Source of the DNA: an uncultured bacterium
Lineage (GTDB): Bacteria > Bacillota_I > Bacilli_A > RF39 > UBA660
Direction of reading: 5' to 3'
Assembly (NCBI GenBank): GCA_946560065.1
Contig: CAMNUE010000003.1
Location: 1-64,000 of the forward strand
DNA length: 64,000 nt
The notes under the pieces are model-generated. The model was not told where the DNA came from and searched no databases. It saw nothing but the letters and a program-made list of their open reading frames with translations. This document shows positions 52,527 to 61,553 of the stretch, piece by piece; position 1 is the stretch's first letter; each line of letters opens with the position of its first letter. Position numbers and translations under genes: made by a program.

Positions 52527-53474
52527 TTATATAAATTCAATATTATTTTCTTCAAGCATCTTTTTAAATAATTCATTATCTTGGGAATTACTTGATGCTC
52601 CTACATGACCTTTTCCCCCAAAATGTTTTGCGATAACTGAGACATCATAATCTTTTACTTGTCGATAAGATACTGTATCCATATCAGTCATAATCATACC
52701 TATTGCATCAATATCGTATGGATTTCCTTTACTGATTATAAATTCATTTATATCATTTCGATATTTATATGGTGACTTAACATAACCTATTCTATAATTA
52801 TAATCATTTATATTTATAGTTACTATTTTTATTTTTTCTAAGATTTCTGTTATGTCTTTCATAACATTTTTTTCGAACTCAGTTATAATACTAGTTTCAA
52901 AGTCATTGAATTCTAGTTTTTCTAAATTTTCTACTTTGTAGTTCATTAATTCTAAATATTTTTCAAGGCCTAATATTTCAAACAAAATATGAAGTTTTTT
53001 GGCATTATAGTTATTCTCTTTTTGCCAATCCCAAACGTCATATTGTCTTGTCCATTCAACTATTTCATTTAAAATTTTACTTTCTTTAAGATAACCATTT
53101 TCTAGTAAGTATTTATAAAATAGACTAGTACCAGATTCTTTTAAACCATTATTCTCAACAATTATATTTACAAAATCGTACTTATTATTTCCCTCTTCTA
53201 TTTCTGTTTTATGATGGTCCAAAACAAGTAACTTTTCTTTTAGTTCTTTGTCATTATCAATAAAATCTAGTACGGGTTCTTTGATACATAAGTCAGTTAC
53301 ATAAATTTTGTCATAATTATATATTTCTTTACTAGCAATATATTTTTTTACGTTACTTGTAATATCGAATGTTTTGGTTGGTTCTATTTTACAGGCTTTG
53401 AATGCTTTATTAGCAAGAATCGCACATCCTATACCGTCTATATCCTGACTATGAGTGAATAATAATACTTTCAT
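52527..53474 (-). CDS. DHH-family phosphoesterase
   Basis: 315 residues. Metal motifs HSQDIDGIGCA (about 8-17, D-x-D), a later TDLCI, and LDHHKTE near 85 (the DHH motif) are all present, and the C-terminal DHHA1-type domain carries GGKGHVGASSN near 290, matching GGGH. Members hydrolyse short oligonucleotides (nanoRNA), c-di-nucleotides or pAp. It is in the middle of a minus-strand run between ASCH and Nudix-like genes, which supports a nucleotide turnover role. Confidence 0.88.
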   Translation of the reverse strand: MKVLLFTHSQDIDGIGCAILANKAFKACKIEPTKTFDITSNVKKYIASKEIYNYDKIYVTDLCIKEPVLDFIDNDKELKEKLLVLDHHKTEIEEGNNKYDFVNIIVENNGLKESGTSLFYKYLLENGYLKESKILNEIVEWTRQYDVWDWQKENNYNAKKLHILFEILGLEKYLELMNYKVENLEKLEFNDFETSIITEFEKNVMKDITEILEKIKIVTININDYNYRIGYVKSPYKYRNDINEFIISKGNPYDIDAIGMIMTDMDTVSYRQVKDYDVSVIAKHFGGKGHVGASSNSQDNELFKKMLEENNIEFI

Positions 53475-53486
53475 TTTTTCTCCTTT

Positions 53487-53828
53487 TCAATTATTTATAA
53501 TTTTAAATTCTATGGCAACTAATTTTGAGTTATTTACTCTCTCCTTACCAAATATTTCGTATAATTTATTTTTACATTCTTCTTTAGTATAATTTTTGGC
53601 ACTACTTAGAACTATATCTTTATCTTTCCAGAATTCTTCAAAGTCGTCATATATGTATTTATTTGTAACTTCTACTTGGAGATAAATTTCTTTATCTAGA
53701 ACTTGAAATTTTATTTTGTCTCCTATTTTTATTTTATTTGACTTGTCATTTTGTAAACGAACTTCAATATTCTTCTTACCAGAAATTATATTTTCATAGA
53801 CGCTTTCATAAATTCTATATTCAATCAT
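53487..53828 (-). CDS. ASCH-domain protein
   Basis: 113 residues. Single PUA-like ASCH domain: YESVYENIISGKKNIEVRL near 7-26, IKIGDKIKF near 33 and the strand ending LVAIEFKI, the expected layout for a small RNA/nucleotide binding module. Some family members (YqfB) hydrolyse acetylated nucleosides. 12 and 10 bases from its neighbours. Confidence 0.78.
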   Translation of the reverse strand: MIEYRIYESVYENIISGKKNIEVRLQNDKSNKIKIGDKIKFQVLDKEIYLQVEVTNKYIYDDFEEFWKDKDIVLSSAKNYTKEECKNKLYEIFGKERVNNSKLVAIEFKIINN

Positions 53829-53838
53829 TTTTTACCTC

Positions 53839-54708
53839 TTACTTATCTAATAGTCCATAGACCATAGAAATATTAGTTGGAACTATGTATTTTGCTTCTA
53901 TTTTCTTAGCAACTACTAAAACGAAGGCACACATTGCACGGGTACCGCACCACCATGAAGGATTATCTACACGACTCTTTATTTCATCTAAGGAAATTTC
54001 TGTATAGTATCTTTCAGTTTCTTTAATTCTAGTATCGATATCCATCATTATTTTTGCACATTCATCAGAATATAAAGTGTTATCTTCGTATTTAATTCCA
54101 GAATTTCTTGCGAACATTTCATGTCCCCCACCTGCAAGAATTAATATATCTGCTTTTGTTTCTGGAACATTTAAACGTTCTTCGATGTATTTCATTACTT
54201 CTTCTAAAGGGGTTGTTGCTAAATCATCATTTAAATCTGGAAATTCTGCTAAGAGATCCATGACACCAATCTTTGTTTCTTTACGCTCAACAATCTCTTT
54301 ATCGTACACAGATATTTCGGTAGAACCTCCACCACCAACAAAGACACATGATTTTTCATTAGTAAATCTAGTTGCACCTAAAACAGTAAATATATTTTCT
54401 TCCTCTTGAGAAATTATATTAAACTCTAAACCAGTCTTCTCTTTAAATTCATTTTGGAAAGAGTTTCTTTCTTCTTCAGATAATTCTCTAAAAATACTTG
54501 TTCCACAGACAAAAATATTAGAATACTTTTCTTTTAATTTTACAACTTTATTGATAAGTATATTTTTATCATCTTCTTTTATTTGGTTATTTTCTTTGTA
54601 GTTAGTTTTAAAAAAAATCGTAACCTCTTCTAACCTTTTTACTTCTTTTCCATCATAAACATCTATTTTTGTGTTGGTAGATCCAACTTCTACTATTACT
54701 TTTTCCAT
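53839..54708 (-). CDS. Ppx/GppA-type phosphatase-like protein
   Basis: 289 residues. ASKHA-fold sugar-kinase/exopolyphosphatase relative: phosphate-1 loop EVGSTNTKIDVYDG at residues 7-20, FVCGTSIFRE near 87, catalytic-type Glu region ISQEEENIF near 118 and phosphate-2 FVGGGGSTEISVYD near 138, then LILAGGGHEMF. Polyphosphate or pppGpp is the known family substrate. It is shorter than typical Ppx (about 300-500) and lacks the C-terminal HD extension. Confidence 0.82.
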   Translation of the reverse strand: MEKVIVEVGSTNTKIDVYDGKEVKRLEEVTIFFKTNYKENNQIKEDDKNILINKVVKLKEKYSNIFVCGTSIFRELSEEERNSFQNEFKEKTGLEFNIISQEEENIFTVLGATRFTNEKSCVFVGGGGSTEISVYDKEIVERKETKIGVMDLLAEFPDLNDDLATTPLEEVMKYIEERLNVPETKADILILAGGGHEMFARNSGIKYEDNTLYSDECAKIMMDIDTRIKETERYYTEISLDEIKSRVDNPSWWCGTRAMCAFVLVVAKKIEAKYIVPTNISMVYGLLDK

Positions 54709-54733
54709 ATTACTTCTCCTTTTGTTTTATTAT

Positions 54734-55324
54734 TTATATTTTGTTATTTTCAAGATATTTCTTTAATTCCTCAAAAATTGGAATATTTCCTTTATAACTT
54801 TTAGGTGAAATAGGACTTGGGTGATAAATTGGTAGAATCTTATACCCCTCTATTTCGTAAATATTTCCTACTACATCAGCAAATTTTTTGAATTTAAAAT
54901 TGAGGAGATTACGAGTTGGGAATTCTCCTAATGTAATTATAATTTTAGGAGATAAAATTTTTAATTGTTTATTCATTATCTCTTTACAGTTGATTGAGCA
55001 AGTCTTTAGATGTTTTCTTTCTAACGGATAACATTTTACTGCCTCTAAGAAAGTTGTATCAAAAATATTTCTATCTATAATATCAAATAATTTTTGAAGA
55101 ATTATGCCACTAGGTAATATTTTTCCAGTTGGGTTTTTCCATAACATGTGACTTTTTCGCCAACCATTATTTGCGGGTGCTTCTCCAATTAGAACGATAT
55201 TATTATCTTTGCCAAGGTAAATTGTAGGTGAGTTAGGGAACTTCTCAACTAATCCTTCACAAGCATTACAGGCATTAACTTGACTATCAATATTCTTAAG
55301 TATTTTTTCCGTACTTTCTTTCAT
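54734..55324 (-). CDS. Uracil-DNA glycosylase family 4-like protein
   Basis: 196 residues. The N-terminal pair CNACEG and a later pair in KCYPLERKHLKTCSINC give the iron-sulfur ligands of family 4/5 glycosylases. VLIGEAPANNG near 44 is motif 1 (usually GEAPG), and IYHPSPIS near 165 is the motif-2 HPS loop. It should excise uracil from DNA. Within the housecleaning run; a divergent relative without the cysteines lies at 7985-8614. Confidence 0.85.
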   Translation of the reverse strand: MKESTEKILKNIDSQVNACNACEGLVEKFPNSPTIYLGKDNNIVLIGEAPANNGWRKSHMLWKNPTGKILPSGIILQKLFDIIDRNIFDTTFLEAVKCYPLERKHLKTCSINCKEIMNKQLKILSPKIIITLGEFPTRNLLNFKFKKFADVVGNIYEIEGYKILPIYHPSPISPKSYKGNIPIFEELKKYLENNKI

Positions 55325-55346
55325 CTTTCACCCTTTCCTAACTATT

Positions 55347-55838
55347 TTAATAAAACTTTTTAACCCACCTTTTATTTTCATCTTCGTTTTGAGTATCCTC
55401 ATAGAAAAATTCACTATGTTGAGTGGATCCTAACATAATATTTAACATTTCAATAAAATCTGGAGCTACTTGATTGCTACTTCTGATATTATCTATTGTC
55501 ATCCACTTATTTTCTCCTTCATGACTTCTAGGAATACGTACACCAGAGTATGTGGATGTTCTGTACATAAAAACAATATATCTTTTCTGTTTCTTAAAAT
55601 CGTACCAATCTTTGTAGCCACATGGTGTTACATTTTTTATTCGCAAACCTGTTTCTTCTTCTACTTCTCGTATTACAGATTCGCTTAATGATTCCCCTTT
55701 TTCAACATGTCCTCCAGGGAAAGATATTCCATCCCAATCATTTTTATCTCTAACCTGGACTAATACTTTATCTTCTTTTTCATCGTAAATCATACACATA
55801 TTAGTCAATTCAACTAATTCTAATTCATGTTTTGCCAT
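55347..55838 (-). CDS. Nudix hydrolase, MutT-like
   Basis: 163 residues, ATG after AAGGAG. Complete Nudix box GGHVEKGESLSESVIREVEEETGL (REVEEE core intact), preceded by DGISFP and followed by PCGYKDWYDFKKQKRYIVF. Sequence fits 8-oxo-dGTP or general NTP diphosphatases. The C-terminal 40 residues (TQHSEFFYEDTQNEDEN) are an acidic tail. Confidence 0.86.
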   Translation of the reverse strand: MAKHELELVELTNMCMIYDEKEDKVLVQVRDKNDWDGISFPGGHVEKGESLSESVIREVEEETGLRIKNVTPCGYKDWYDFKKQKRYIVFMYRTSTYSGVRIPRSHEGENKWMTIDNIRSSNQVAPDFIEMLNIMLGSTQHSEFFYEDTQNEDENKRWVKKFY

Positions 55839-55848
55839 AAATACTCCT

Positions 55849-56328
55849 TTATTTTAATGCTATATCCTCAAGAATATAACTTAATACTTTTTCTAATTCA
55901 TTTAATGATATTTCTACTTGATAACCAATCTTTCCTCCACTGAAAATAATCGTATCATAGCTACTTGCAGTAGAATCAATTACTGTTTTAAATTGTTTTT
56001 TCATACCAATTGGGGAACATCCGCCATGGATATAACCAGTTAATGGTAATAATTCTTTAGACTTTAACATTTCTACTGATTTTTCACCTACTGCTTTAGC
56101 CGCTTTTTTTAAGTCTAATTCTTCTTTTACAGGTACTAAAAAAACATAATTATTTTTAGATTTTGAGGTAGTAACAAGTGTCTTAAAAACTTGATTTGGA
56201 TTTTGATTTAAAACTGTTGCGACTTCAATTCCACTAATGGCATCAGTATCTGTGTAATTATAACTTTTATAATTTATCTTTTTACCATCTAATATTCGCA
56301 TAACGTTAGTTTTTTCTTCTTTTTTCAC
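55849..56328 (-). CDS. ybaK: Cys-tRNA(Pro)/Cys-tRNA(Cys) deacylase, YbaK/EbsC type
   Basis: 159 residues, GTG start after AAGGAG. Clears mischarged Cys-tRNA(Pro). Family landmarks: KTNVMRILDGKKINYKSY start, NQVFKTLVT near 45 with the active Lys, GYIHGGCSPIGMK near 98 and the final IFSGGKIGYQVEIS. Full length for the family. Confidence 0.92.
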   Translation of the reverse strand: MKKEEKTNVMRILDGKKINYKSYNYTDTDAISGIEVATVLNQNPNQVFKTLVTTSKSKNNYVFLVPVKEELDLKKAAKAVGEKSVEMLKSKELLPLTGYIHGGCSPIGMKKQFKTVIDSTASSYDTIIFSGGKIGYQVEISLNELEKVLSYILEDIALK

Positions 56329-56356
56329 GATAACTCCTTCTTACTATTTTGAAATT

Positions 56357-56542
56357 TTAATAGGTATTGGGTTTTGCTAATTCTGGATTATTTCTAATAA
56401 TTCTTTCTATGCCCATTTGAAGCTTCTCCATTTTATTTTTTTCTTTATAAATAGAATCAGATATTTGAATTAAAATGGCTTTTTCTTTTTCTGTTGTTGC
56501 TTTTTGAATTTTATCTAGAACCTTTTTATCTAAATTTTTCAT
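56357..56542 (-). CDS. Small hypothetical protein
   Basis: 61 residues, basic and helical (MKNLDKKVLDKIQKATTEKEK). No strong ribosome binding site; it follows the gene at 56560 with a 17-base gap and may be translated by coupling. No known family. Confidence 0.4.
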   Translation of the reverse strand: MKNLDKKVLDKIQKATTEKEKAILIQISDSIYKEKNKMEKLQMGIERIIRNNPELAKPNTY

Positions 56543-56559
56543 TCTGTTTATTAAATCAT

Positions 56560-57459
56560 TTAATTCTCACTATCTATTACCTTATCAGATAATATTTCAT
56601 TATATCTGCTTTTAAGAGTTGAAAGTTCATTTTTAATATCTGCATAATCAGTTGCTGATGATTGTTGAATACTACTAGAATTTGGAGTTATTTCGTGATA
56701 ACGTGTTATTAGACTATCTAGTAATATTTTTTGAGTGTATTGTTCTAATTTACTGGTAGAAAAATCATAAACTATTCTATTCAGTATGTTTTTAACATCG
56801 ACTGCTGTTTTTAAACTTTTCATTAAATATCCTTCATAGTAAATTATTTCTGCTATAACTTGTTTTTTTGCTTCTGCAGTGAGTCTTTTATCTTTGTTTT
56901 CTGTAACTATAGTTAATATTTTATGATAAATCTCTTCTGTATTTGCTTTATCAAAATTGTCTTCTGTTCTATTTTGATTTACATTTTGAGAAGAAGCTGC
57001 TATTGGTTGTGAAGATGTCTGATGATTGTTATTAGTATTTTGCTTTCTTCTTACCTCTTCGTACTTATCTTCTACATTTCTTTTAATACTATCCATTATT
57101 TTTTCACTAGTAAGTCGATGATTGTCAGATTTAACCATTCGTTTATCAAAATCTTTTATCAATTGAACAAGTTCTTGAATTTTTTGCATGTCTATATTAG
57201 GATTTCTTAGTTCATGAGCTATTTTTCTTTTTAGACAACTTGTAAAAAATAAATCTAACTTCAAAGATGCTTCAACTGACCTTTTACTTTTAGCTTCTTC
57301 CATTGAATTCATAACATTAAGCATGGGAGCTTCATATTTTGAGCCTTGAAAAACAGAATTGGATTCTTCTATAAACTGATCAAAAAATTCATATGTTTGA
57401 ATTGAATCTTCGTACATAGAACGATACGTTCTTTCTTTTCCCATCAAGAGTTTCATCAT
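56560..57459 (-). CDS. Hypothetical helical protein
   Basis: 299 residues, helical with Gln/Asn/Ser-rich linkers near 140-165 and a charged coiled region at the end. No enzymatic motif or membrane segment. The start is uncertain: ATG codons at 57459, 57456 and 57444 all lack a clear ribosome binding site, so it may be coupled to the HExxH gene, whose stop is 14 bases upstream. Both may act together. Confidence 0.55.
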   Translation of the reverse strand: MMKLLMGKERTYRSMYEDSIQTYEFFDQFIEESNSVFQGSKYEAPMLNVMNSMEEAKSKRSVEASLKLDLFFTSCLKRKIAHELRNPNIDMQKIQELVQLIKDFDKRMVKSDNHRLTSEKIMDSIKRNVEDKYEEVRRKQNTNNNHQTSSQPIAASSQNVNQNRTEDNFDKANTEEIYHKILTIVTENKDKRLTAEAKKQVIAEIIYYEGYLMKSLKTAVDVKNILNRIVYDFSTSKLEQYTQKILLDSLITRYHEITPNSSSIQQSSATDYADIKNELSTLKSRYNEILSDKVIDSEN

Positions 57460-57473
57460 ATAAGCTTGGTTAG

Positions 57474-58238
57474 TTATTCTATAATAACTTGAGTCGTAAT
57501 TGTAGATGTCCTGTTTAAACCATTGCCAAAATCGTATTTTAATTGTGGCTTTTTAGTATCTGTGGTTTCAAGGGCTTCACTATCATTAAATATTTCATCT
57601 AAATGAGTTGTATAAGCAACTCTACTATAGAATCTGCGAATTTTACTTTTTTTGTCATCTTTTCTATTGGGAATCATACCTGCTTGGATTGTTTGAAGTT
57701 CTTCATTTTTATATTTTGCTTCGAAAACTGTAGGATATTTTGTAGTTAATCTATTTACTAGTTCTTTAAAATTTTGATCGTTAAAACCTCTAATTCCAGT
57801 AAAAGACTTTTGTAATGCATGACCTACTTCATGATCAAACACTTTACTTACTGCTTTTTTTAATGTATCTTCATCTACTTTTTGAATTCTATTTTTCATT
57901 TTGTCTAGAATTGCAGTTTTTATTGATGAATAACTTTCTAAATATAATGTTTGTTTTTTGCCGGTGTAAGTTCCTTTAGTAACAATATTAGGGTTAAATT
58001 CAGTTAATAAATCATAACTTCTTATATTATTTACTAATCGATTTTTAAGTACATCTCCTACACTATTCGTATCTTTTATAAATGTCGTCTCATCTTTATT
58101 GATAATTGGTTGAATATCTTTGTACATATTATTTCTAACTATAATATTTTTCTTTATATTGTTTAGTGCTCCTGGTGTTAGATGGTAGACTTCTCCAATC
58201 TCCTTTATAACTATATTTAATTTTTCTTCAAAACTCAT
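57474..58238 (-). CDS. HExxH putative metallopeptidase
   Basis: 254 residues, ATG after AGGAG. VFDHEVGHALQKS near residue 134 contains HEVGH, the zinc-binding motif of many metallopeptidases; a third ligand could be the Glu in the helix after TGIRGFNDQNF or later. The surrounding sequence resembles the protective-antigen or ADP-ribosyl type of secreted proteases only in layout. There is no signal peptide, so it would act in the cytoplasm or be exported by another route. Confidence 0.6.
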   Translation of the reverse strand: MSFEEKLNIVIKEIGEVYHLTPGALNNIKKNIIVRNNMYKDIQPIINKDETTFIKDTNSVGDVLKNRLVNNIRSYDLLTEFNPNIVTKGTYTGKKQTLYLESYSSIKTAILDKMKNRIQKVDEDTLKKAVSKVFDHEVGHALQKSFTGIRGFNDQNFKELVNRLTTKYPTVFEAKYKNEELQTIQAGMIPNRKDDKKSKIRRFYSRVAYTTHLDEIFNDSEALETTDTKKPQLKYDFGNGLNRTSTITTQVIIE

Positions 58239-58301
58239 AACTTTACTCCTGTTTTTTATATTTAAAGTATACCATATTATATTGATTAATTTCTTTGTAA
58301 A

Positions 58302-59333
58302 TTAATCTTCTTGTTTTTTCATATAATCTAACAGTTTTTTAGGCATTCTTCTTGGACCTCGAATGGCTTTTAAATCGTACTTTGAAACTTCTTTAAAGGT
58401 ATATTTATCATGTGGATAAGCTTTCACTAGTTCTAAATCCATTGTATTAGAAATTGTTAGATTAGAATTACTGTAACTATAAGGAATATTAGTCTTTAAT
58501 GCCTTACATTTAAACATGATACAGGAATATGGAGCTCCAACATATAGATAGACTGTATCTCCTTCGTGAATACTACTTGATTGTTTCCAAGTAACGCGTT
58601 TTGTATTGTTAAAGCAATTAACCACATCATAATATTTAGGATTAGCAGGAACTACCCATTCATTTGTTGTTACTGTGTATGAGTAGCTTTCTTCTATATA
58701 TTGCATAATTTCTTCATCAGACAATGTATCATCTAAAGATATTGTTACCCAGTACTTTTTATTCATATGATAGGCTTTATAAATTCCTTCTCTTTCTATT
58801 AGTTCTGGTATTTTTGCATCATCTAATTTGACATTGATGGCTTCAATATCTTTTTCTTCAGCGGTTAACTTATTTTTGTTAATATTCATGATAATACCTA
58901 TCCACTTTTTATTACTTAAATTTCTAAAAACAGCATTTTTATTATCATCTTTCCAAAGAAATTCTGGTTCAATATTGTATTTTTCTTTTATTTTATTACT
59001 AATTCGGTTTGCTTGTGGATAAATAAAATTGTTATCTATAAAACACTTTTCTTTAACATGAAGTAGTTTTTGTTCAAAGTAATTTTTAATTCTATTTACA
59101 AATTCACCTTTTGGATGTTCTATTCGATAAGCTAGGTATTCATCATCTAATTCTAAATCATATATTCTGCCTTTTACCTGGTTGGTGCTTGTAATAGTAA
59201 TTTCAATTTTAAAAGTATCATCAAAAAAGTTCTCTGTGTAAACATAATTTTCTGCTTGTTTGATAAAGCCATAAGATATTAGCTTATCAATACTTGGATA
59301 ACTTCTTTTAAATATTTGTTCTTCTATTTGCAT
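58302..59333 (-). CDS. MmcQ/YjbR-EVE domain fusion
   Basis: 343 residues. Residues about 1-220 contain a MmcQ/YjbR (DUF419) domain (AYHMNKKYWVTISLDD and MQYIEESYSYT are typical), and residues about 225-343 an EVE/PUA-like domain (NEWVVPANPKYYDVV start, HEGDTVYLYVGAP). EVE domains bind modified bases in DNA, and YjbR folds bind nucleic acid. A role in modified-DNA sensing or repair is plausible, not shown. Confidence 0.72.
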   Translation of the reverse strand: MQIEEQIFKRSYPSIDKLISYGFIKQAENYVYTENFFDDTFKIEITITSTNQVKGRIYDLELDDEYLAYRIEHPKGEFVNRIKNYFEQKLLHVKEKCFIDNNFIYPQANRISNKIKEKYNIEPEFLWKDDNKNAVFRNLSNKKWIGIIMNINKNKLTAEEKDIEAINVKLDDAKIPELIEREGIYKAYHMNKKYWVTISLDDTLSDEEIMQYIEESYSYTVTTNEWVVPANPKYYDVVNCFNNTKRVTWKQSSSIHEGDTVYLYVGAPYSCIMFKCKALKTNIPYSYSNSNLTISNTMDLELVKAYPHDKYTFKEVSKYDLKAIRGPRRMPKKLLDYMKKQED

Positions 59334-59349
59334 ATTTACTCCTCATTGA

Positions 59350-60237
59350 TTATTTTTTTCTTACTTTTATAATGTCTGTTTCTTTTAGTTCTCCTATCAA
59401 TAATGATGAAGTGGGATTATGATTTTTACAATTAGCTATAACTTTCTTTTCATCGTAGTTAGCATAACAGTATTTGCAGAAATGTTTACATGAATTATAG
59501 ACACCAATATCAACCATTTGGACACAATTACATTTTTTTTCTTTACGAGCGGTCCAATTTTTATATTTTTTACCAGTCATTATATAGGCTAGTTCATGTG
59601 ATAAACATTCTCCTTTATCAAAACCAAATTCGCATAAATCTCTATCTTCGAAACAGGTATGAACTATCATTCCATGATTTTTGGCACTTTTAGAAAATGA
59701 ACGACCTATTTCTTCATAATCCGACTCTGTAAAGTCTTTTATTCTTAAACTAGTGGCATTATTTCTAACATTTTTATAGTCATCAATAAAAGAAATTAAT
59801 ATCTTTTCAGTATAGCCCTCTAAATTTGTACATACTCTTTCAAACATTTTCTTATGATATTCCAGATTATATCTATCACTTAGAAAAACTGGGTCATAAC
59901 GAATTGTTAAATTCTCTTTACCAATTATATTAGAAAGTGTTTTGATAGTTTCAATTAAATCTCTTTTATTTGGAACATTTGGTTCTATATCTTCTTTGTA
60001 TGGAGTTAATGTTACATGAAAAAGAATTGGTTTCTTAATAATTTTTAAGTTATCTAGAATTGGTTTTGGATTTTTAGTACAGAAAAAGATTAAGTCAACA
60101 TCTTCAAAATAAATTCTACTTACTAAATCTTGATTAAAAGGATTTCTTACATCGATAAAACCTTCCTTGTAACGATTTAGAAACCATTCTGAATAAAAGG
60201 CAACAATATCAGTTCTACCACTTACATTTAAAATCAT
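59350..60237 (-). CDS. DUF1848 family protein
   Basis: 295 residues. Starts ILNVSGRTDIVAFYSEW, has LIFFCTKNPKP near 50 and LTIRYDPVFLSDRYN near 112, and ends with a Cys cluster CNCVQMVDIGVYNSCKHFC followed by CYANYD, an iron-sulfur site like that of radical SAM relatives. All are DUF1848 hallmarks. Function of the family is unknown. Confidence 0.87.
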   Translation of the reverse strand: MILNVSGRTDIVAFYSEWFLNRYKEGFIDVRNPFNQDLVSRIYFEDVDLIFFCTKNPKPILDNLKIIKKPILFHVTLTPYKEDIEPNVPNKRDLIETIKTLSNIIGKENLTIRYDPVFLSDRYNLEYHKKMFERVCTNLEGYTEKILISFIDDYKNVRNNATSLRIKDFTESDYEEIGRSFSKSAKNHGMIVHTCFEDRDLCEFGFDKGECLSHELAYIMTGKKYKNWTARKEKKCNCVQMVDIGVYNSCKHFCKYCYANYDEKKVIANCKNHNPTSSLLIGELKETDIIKVRKK

Positions 60238-60240
60238 GAA

Positions 60241-61473
60241 TTAACTTCCTGTGATTCTGTTTATGATACTTTTGACATTTTCTTTCACTTTTGATTTTTT
60301 TGAGTTTAAAATAGAATCTATTTTATCGTTTAACCTTCTTTTTTCTTCTTCTGGCGTTAGACCTGCTTCTATAAAATAAGAATGTTCACCACTTCCAACT
60401 AAGATTCTTTTTCCTCTTTTAACACGCGTAAAAATTGCATGCTCTCCACTTCCTATCATCATTGTGATAGTATCTGATTCTCTTTCTGTTATTTTGTTTT
60501 TTGCACGAGCTTCTTTAATTATTTTTTGTTGAGCATCAAAATCCAGATTATCAAATTCTTGATATGAAATACCTAACATCCTTTCCAAATTGGCTTTACA
60601 AACATCGACTGCTTTTGGACTATAGTCTAAAGCTTTTATAAATTCTTCTCGACTAGTTAAATCAAAATCATATGGATAATGAATTTTCTTTTTAAAAAAG
60701 TTCATAACAAATCTTTTATACTTTTCTGAAACTTCCTTAGAGCCTTTACCAATTAGATTATCTTCGGCTGCAACTATACCTGCTTTTTCTCTATACGCAT
60801 AAGCATCTTTAGGAAGAAGGCCTAGATTTATTGAGATTAAATCATAAGAATTATCTTCTGTTACTTTTCCATTATATAAGTCATATATCTTTTCAATTTT
60901 ATTTGGACCTTCAACAATATCATAAACTCTTGAGATGTCATTTCCATTCAAGTATGTCTTCGTGGATGCTGGAGTGTCTGTATATAGTCTTGAGCCGTCA
61001 AACAAAATGGTTTTCATATGAGAAGAAAAGACTGTTTTTAAGCTTGCTATTTCAGATAATTTTTCTTCATTTGATAAATGTGGTAGATAATCATCTCCTG
61101 CTAAAATATATCTTCTTGATGTGATATCTGTTAAATATCTTGCATCTTTAGAAAAGATTGTATAATCATAGATTCTACTAACTTTTTCAAAAATAATGCC
61201 ATTTTCTCTATCTTCGATTATTTTCTCTTCACATTCAACTGCTTTATTATCTTTATTAGGAAGGGTAATAATTATTTGATGAGATATATTATCTTTTGTT
61301 TTTTGGATTTTAATAGTCTCGCTTACTAAACTTACCTCTAATTCATCCCATCCTTCATCAATATAGACAAAGCTATCATCAGTAGTTGTTTTATAGTGAT
61401 AACCTTCTAAGTAGTTTCCAATTATATCTTCATATTCCCTTAATAGTCTTTTTAATTTTTTGATATCTGACAT
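60241..61473 (-). CDS. Hypothetical protein with GSGEH repeats
   Basis: 410 residues, ATG after AGGAGG. Highly charged, no membrane segment. Near the C-terminus GSGEHAIFTRVKRGKRIL is followed by GSGEHSYFIEAG, an internal repeat with two identical GSGEH units that suggests a metal or nucleotide site. A basic C-terminal tail with SKKSKVKENVKS follows. Three bases separate it from the DUF1848 gene. Unknown family. Confidence 0.6.
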   Translation of the reverse strand: MSDIKKLKRLLREYEDIIGNYLEGYHYKTTTDDSFVYIDEGWDELEVSLVSETIKIQKTKDNISHQIIITLPNKDNKAVECEEKIIEDRENGIIFEKVSRIYDYTIFSKDARYLTDITSRRYILAGDDYLPHLSNEEKLSEIASLKTVFSSHMKTILFDGSRLYTDTPASTKTYLNGNDISRVYDIVEGPNKIEKIYDLYNGKVTEDNSYDLISINLGLLPKDAYAYREKAGIVAAEDNLIGKGSKEVSEKYKRFVMNFFKKKIHYPYDFDLTSREEFIKALDYSPKAVDVCKANLERMLGISYQEFDNLDFDAQQKIIKEARAKNKITERESDTITMMIGSGEHAIFTRVKRGKRILVGSGEHSYFIEAGLTPEEEKRRLNDKIDSILNSKKSKVKENVKSIINRITGS

Positions 61474-61521
61474 TTTTAAACCTCCTTAATACTTTTTAGT
61501 ATATCACAAAATTATTTTTAT

Positions 61522-61549
61522 AGAAAAAAACATGATTGTTTAAATCATG
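61522..61549 (-). terminator. Terminator of the HtrA gene
   Basis: CATGATT pairs with AATCATG (61531-61549), followed by TTTTTTT. Confidence 0.85.
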
Positions 61550-61553
61550 CTCT

